From the NCBI GenBank assembly GCA_003517675.1, contig DPAC01000098.1, forward strand, positions 478-8,043: DNA of 7,566 nt. Direction: 5' to 3'. The position numbers were made by a program, and so were the translations under genes. Origin of the DNA: Porphyromonadaceae bacterium (GTDB lineage Bacteria; Bacteroidota; Bacteroidia; Bacteroidales; Dysgonomonadaceae). This document shows, one piece after another, positions 5,397 to 7,566 of this stretch (the first letter of the stretch is position 1; each line of letters begins with the position of its first letter). The notes below the pieces were generated by a model. It was not told the DNA's origin and made no database searches. It was given only the letters and a program-made list of their open reading frames with translations.

Positions 5397-5529
5397 ATTA
5401 AAGCTACCAGAGATGACAACACGGGAAGAATATATGAGGCTGCTGAGGCAATTCGTTTCAGAATATGGTGCAGAATATGGAATTTCGCGCATCGGTATTT
5501 TTGGTTCGGTAGCACGCGGCCAGCAAACA
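5396..5529 (+). repeat. 134-bp direct repeat, copy B' (partner 4405-4538)
   Basis: Near-exact copy of the mntA leader and first 39 codons (one mismatch, at 5511). Its left end abuts the HepT-like stump and its right end falls 14 bases before the nif3 start codon. Together with copy B it brackets most of the toxin-antitoxin genes as a 991-base unit. Confidence 0.95.
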
Positions 5530-5553
5530 AATGCGGTTTTACGATGCGAATAA
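5413..5553 (+). pseudogene. 5' fragment of mntA fused to nif3 upstream sequence
   Basis: From the ATG at 5413 the frame gives the same first 39 residues as intact MntA, through the GSVARGQQT motif, then the unrelated NAVLRCE and a TAA at 5551-5553. The DxD catalytic residues and everything after them are missing, so it cannot be an active nucleotidyltransferase. The stop lies inside nif3, 10 bases beyond the nif3 ATG, in another frame. Ribosomes leaving this fragment could reinitiate on nif3, so the fragment may now act as its leader. Confidence 0.8.
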
Positions 5554-6638
5554 AAGAGATCATACAGACCATTGAACAACTCGCACCCTTGCCGCTGCAG
5601 GAGGAGTATGACAACAGCGGGCTGCAGGTGGGTGACCCGGGCAGGGAGGCCACGGGAGCACTGCTGGCTATCGACGTGACCGAAGAGGTGGTGGATGAGG
5701 CAATCGCACTTGGATGCAACCTGGTTATCTCGCATCACCCCATTGCTTTTCGTCCTTTCCGTTCGCTTACGGGCAAGAGCTACGTGGAACGTTCCATGAT
5801 CATGGCCATCCGCAATGACATTGCACTCTATGCTGCTCATACCAACCTCGACAATGCCGGGGGTGGTGTGAACTACCGGTTGGCAGAAATGCTGGAGCTG
5901 CAGAATGTGAAGGTGCTTAGCCCAAAAGAGCATGCACTGTTCAAGTTTGTCACCACTGTCCCGGTGCATCATGCCGAGAGCGTGCGTAATGCACTCTTTA
6001 ATGCTGGTGCCGGCCATATTGGCAATTACGACAGCTGCAGCTACAACCTGACCGGTGAGGGAACTTTCCGGCCGGGTGCAGGAACAAACCCTTTCGTGGG
6101 AGAGGCCGAGAAGCTTCACTTTGAACCCGAGGTACGGATTGAAACCGTGGTGCCGGTGATGAAGAAAGAGGAGGTGCTGAGGGCACTGTTGGCGGTGCAT
6201 CCCTATGAGGAGCCGGTGTTTGACTTCTATCCCATTGCCAACGAGTGGGGGCAGCACGGTGGTGGCGTGGTGGGGGTGCTGCCAGAGCCGATGCCGGAGC
6301 AGGAGTTTCTCTATCAGCTGAAAGATCTTTTTAACCTGCCCACTATCCGTCATTCCAAAATTCGGGGAAAGGAGATACGCGATGTGGCCATCTGTGGTGG
6401 TGCCGGTGCCTTCCTCATACCCCGTGCAGTGACTTATGGTGCCGATGCTTTTCTGACCGGTGAGGCCAAGTACAATGATTTTTATGATGTAGAGGGGAAC
6501 ATCCTCCTTGCAGTGGTAGGCCATTACGAGTCGGAGATCTGCACAAAAGATATTTTTTTCGATCTCCTTTCGAAAAAATTTCCTACCTTTGCGCTGCATA
6601 AATCGGCGTTCGACGTGAATCCGGTGAAGTACCTGTAA
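5544..6638 (+). CDS. Nif3-like dinuclear metal centre hexameric protein (YqfO/YbgI family)
   Basis: The 364-residue product has the long, insert-containing form of the family. The metal ligands seen in YbgI are conserved: H64-H65 in VISHHPIAF, D103 in AAHTNLDNAGGGVN, and H327 and E331 in GHYESE near the C-terminus. Between the two halves (about 125-235) lies the PII/CutA1-like insert, with GNYDSCSYNLTGEGTFRPG and VHPYEEPVFDFYP. Family members form toroidal hexamers in the cytoplasm. The label GTP cyclohydrolase 1 type 2 is common, but the physiological reaction is not settled. The start at 5544 gives MRIKEIIQTIEQLAPLPLQEEYDNSGL, the normal family beginning. The upstream 14 bases directly follow an mntA fragment, so the native promoter seems lost or displaced. 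The zinc-ribbon gene downstream is a frequent neighbour. Confidence 0.95.
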   Translation: MRIKEIIQTIEQLAPLPLQEEYDNSGLQVGDPGREATGALLAIDVTEEVVDEAIALGCNLVISHHPIAFRPFRSLTGKSYVERSMIMAIRNDIALYAAHTNLDNAGGGVNYRLAEMLELQNVKVLSPKEHALFKFVTTVPVHHAESVRNALFNAGAGHIGNYDSCSYNLTGEGTFRPGAGTNPFVGEAEKLHFEPEVRIETVVPVMKKEEVLRALLAVHPYEEPVFDFYPIANEWGQHGGGVVGVLPEPMPEQEFLYQLKDLFNLPTIRHSKIRGKEIRDVAICGGAGAFLIPRAVTYGADAFLTGEAKYNDFYDVEGNILLAVVGHYESEICTKDIFFDLLSKKFPTFALHKSAFDVNPVKYL

Positions 6639-6672
6639 CAGAAAGCGGTCCGACTTGTTCCCGCAGTTACAG
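6633..6672 (+). repeat. Hairpin spanning the nif3 stop codon
   Basis: CTGTAAC (6633-6639) pairs perfectly with GTTACAG (6666-6672), and inside it GCGG (6645-6648) pairs with CCGC (6661-6664). The first arm contains the nif3 stop codon. Its GTTAC arm could also pair with GTAAC of the next hairpin. Confidence 0.5.
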
Positions 6673-6673
6673 T

Positions 6674-6723
6674 GAATGTGGTAACGAAACGATTTTTTTC
6701 ATCGTTTGGTTACTGCATTTTTT
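6674..6723 (+). terminator. Long hairpin with T tract after nif3
   Basis: GTAACGAAACGAT (6681-6693) and ATCGTTTGGTTAC (6701-6713) pair with one G-G mismatch around a 7-base loop. The stem extends outward by seven more pairs, including wobbles (6674-6680 with 6714-6720), and its 3' side ends in six T residues (6718-6723). This is consistent with an intrinsic terminator for nif3, or an attenuator if transcription continues into the zinc-ribbon gene. Confidence 0.65.
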
Positions 6724-6824
6724 CGTTGCGGACACGTTGTCTGGCACAACGCCTGCCCCATTGGGCTGTTGCGGAATTGGCACCAGGTGAACATCGACAT
6801 AACATCATCAAAAATAGCATTCAT

Positions 6825-7566
6825 ATGGCAACAAAAAAGAAAGTTGTGGAACAGGAAATGTCGGTAGAAGACAAACTGAAGTCACTTTACAAGCTGCAGT
6901 CCTATCTCTCAGAGATCGACCGCATCAAAACCCTCAGAGGGGAACTACCCCTGGAGGTAGCTGACCTGGACGATGAGATTGCCGGGTTGGGTACCCGTAT
7001 CAATAACTTCGAGTTGGAGCTCAAGCAACTGGAGGAGAACATCAAGCTACAGAAAGGTAAGATCGAAACCAGCAAGGCGAAGATCGAGCGATACACCAAG
7101 CAGCTGGATAATGTGCGCAACAGCAAGGAGTATGACCACCTCTCGAAAGAGATCGAGTTCGAAACGCTTGAGATTGAACTGTCGGAGAAGCATATCCGTG
7201 AATTTGAACAGCAGGTTGTGGCAATTAAGGAGCAGATAGCTGCTGCCAAAGAGTTGCTGAAAGAGAAAACAAGCGACCTGGAACACAAGAAGAAAGAGCT
7301 CGAAGATATTGTCTCAGAAACAAAAGCACAGGAAGAGAAGATACGTGAGAAAGCCAAGAAAACGGAGACCACCATTGAACCTCGTCTGCTGGCAGCGTTC
7401 AAGCGTATCCGTAAGAATGCCCGCAACGGGCTGGGTATCGTGCCCATTCAGCGGGGTGCCTGTGGTGGTTGTTTTAACAAGATACCACCGCAGAAGCAGA
7501 TGGACATCAAACTGGGTAAGAAGGTCATTGTTTGTGAGTATTGTGGGCGCATCATGATTGATCCCG
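6825..7566 (+). CDS. Coiled-coil C4-type zinc-ribbon protein, 3' end beyond the window
   Basis: An open frame from ATG 6825 (MATKKKVVEQEMSVEDKLKS) runs without a stop to the window edge, 247 residues. After a Lys-rich start, about residues 15-195 are dense in Glu, Lys and Leu and predict a long antiparallel coiled coil (YKLQSYLSEIDRIK, ELELKQLEENIKLQ). A conserved segment RNARNGLGIVPIQRGACGGC then leads into a zinc ribbon with C213/C216 (CGGC) and C237/C240 (CEYC), matching the C4 zinc-ribbon family (zf-RING_7, CT398-like). Members are usually about 250 residues, so only a few are likely missing. The family often lies beside nif3, as here, and its proposed role is nucleic-acid binding or scaffolding; the exact function is unknown. 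No clear promoter is seen in the 186-base structured gap before it. Confidence 0.88.
   Translation, partial: MATKKKVVEQEMSVEDKLKSLYKLQSYLSEIDRIKTLRGELPLEVADLDDEIAGLGTRINNFELELKQLEENIKLQKGKIETSKAKIERYTKQLDNVRNSKEYDHLSKEIEFETLEIELSEKHIREFEQQVVAIKEQIAAAKELLKEKTSDLEHKKKELEDIVSETKAQEEKIREKAKKTETTIEPRLLAAFKRIRKNARNGLGIVPIQRGACGGCFNKIPPQKQMDIKLGKKVIVCEYCGRIMIDP

Noticed and set aside
3531..5529. Island as a classical insertion sequence or integron cassette
   Set aside because: No transposase or integrase gene, no terminal inverted repeats and no attC-like hairpin were found; the repeats are direct and derived from coding 5' ends.
5376..6599. Long minus-strand open frame of about 407 codons opposite nif3
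   Set aside because: It is antisense to a gene with clear family motifs; the product is His/Gln-rich with no recognisable domain.

Overview
The window looks like a chromosomal segment of a Bacteroidales bacterium. The evidence is the rpsD-rpoA-rplQ order that ends the large ribosomal protein operon, the Bacteroidales-like alpha subunit, an L17 with a long Ala/Glu-rich tail, a DUF5040-type secreted protein, and a promoter of the Bacteroidetes form TTTG-N20-TAnnTTTG. A relative of Proteiniphilum or Petrimonas is my guess, not a demonstrated assignment.

Layout: (1) 1-1755 is housekeeping: the end of S4, the RNA polymerase alpha subunit and L17, ending in an intrinsic terminator near 1871-1903. 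(2) 1904-2108 is non-coding and holds a 16-bp palindrome and degenerate ~25-bp tandem repeats in front of ndh. (3) 2109-3347 encodes a type II NADH:quinone dehydrogenase, followed by a hairpin-rich, A+T-rich spacer. (4) 3492-5553 is an accessory island: a promoter, an exported DUF5040/SGNH-like protein, an apparently complete MntA-HepT (type VII) toxin-antitoxin pair, an internally shortened second MntA-like gene, a roughly 10-codon stump of a second HepT-like gene, and a 5' fragment that is an almost exact copy of the first mntA. (5) 5544-6638 is a Nif3-family protein, followed by a strong hairpin, and 6825 to the window end is its usual neighbour, a coiled-coil C4 zinc-ribbon protein that runs off the edge.

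The most interesting part is the island. Two direct-repeat pairs interleave in the order A-B-A'-B': a 52-bp pair (3531-3582 and 5103-5154, 50/52 identical) and a 134-bp pair (4405-4538 and 5396-5529, 133/134 identical). Copy A supplies the start codon region and the charged N-terminus of the signal peptide of the DUF5040 protein; copy A' is the start of the second MntA-like gene. Copy B is the start of the intact antitoxin gene; copy B' is a truncated antitoxin fragment that now abuts and overlaps the nif3 start. The simplest reading is duplication and erosion of a tandem array of two nucleotidyltransferase/HEPN pairs. One pair survives intact, and the two neighbouring chromosomal genes have had their 5' ends rebuilt from antitoxin DNA.

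The intact pair should work as a unit: HepT is a HEPN RNase and MntA an adenylyltransferase that modifies and silences it. The genes overlap by 8 bases, and hepT has a near-perfect Shine-Dalgarno sequence, which the neighbouring genes here lack. No transposase, integrase, CRISPR array, tRNA or rRNA was found.
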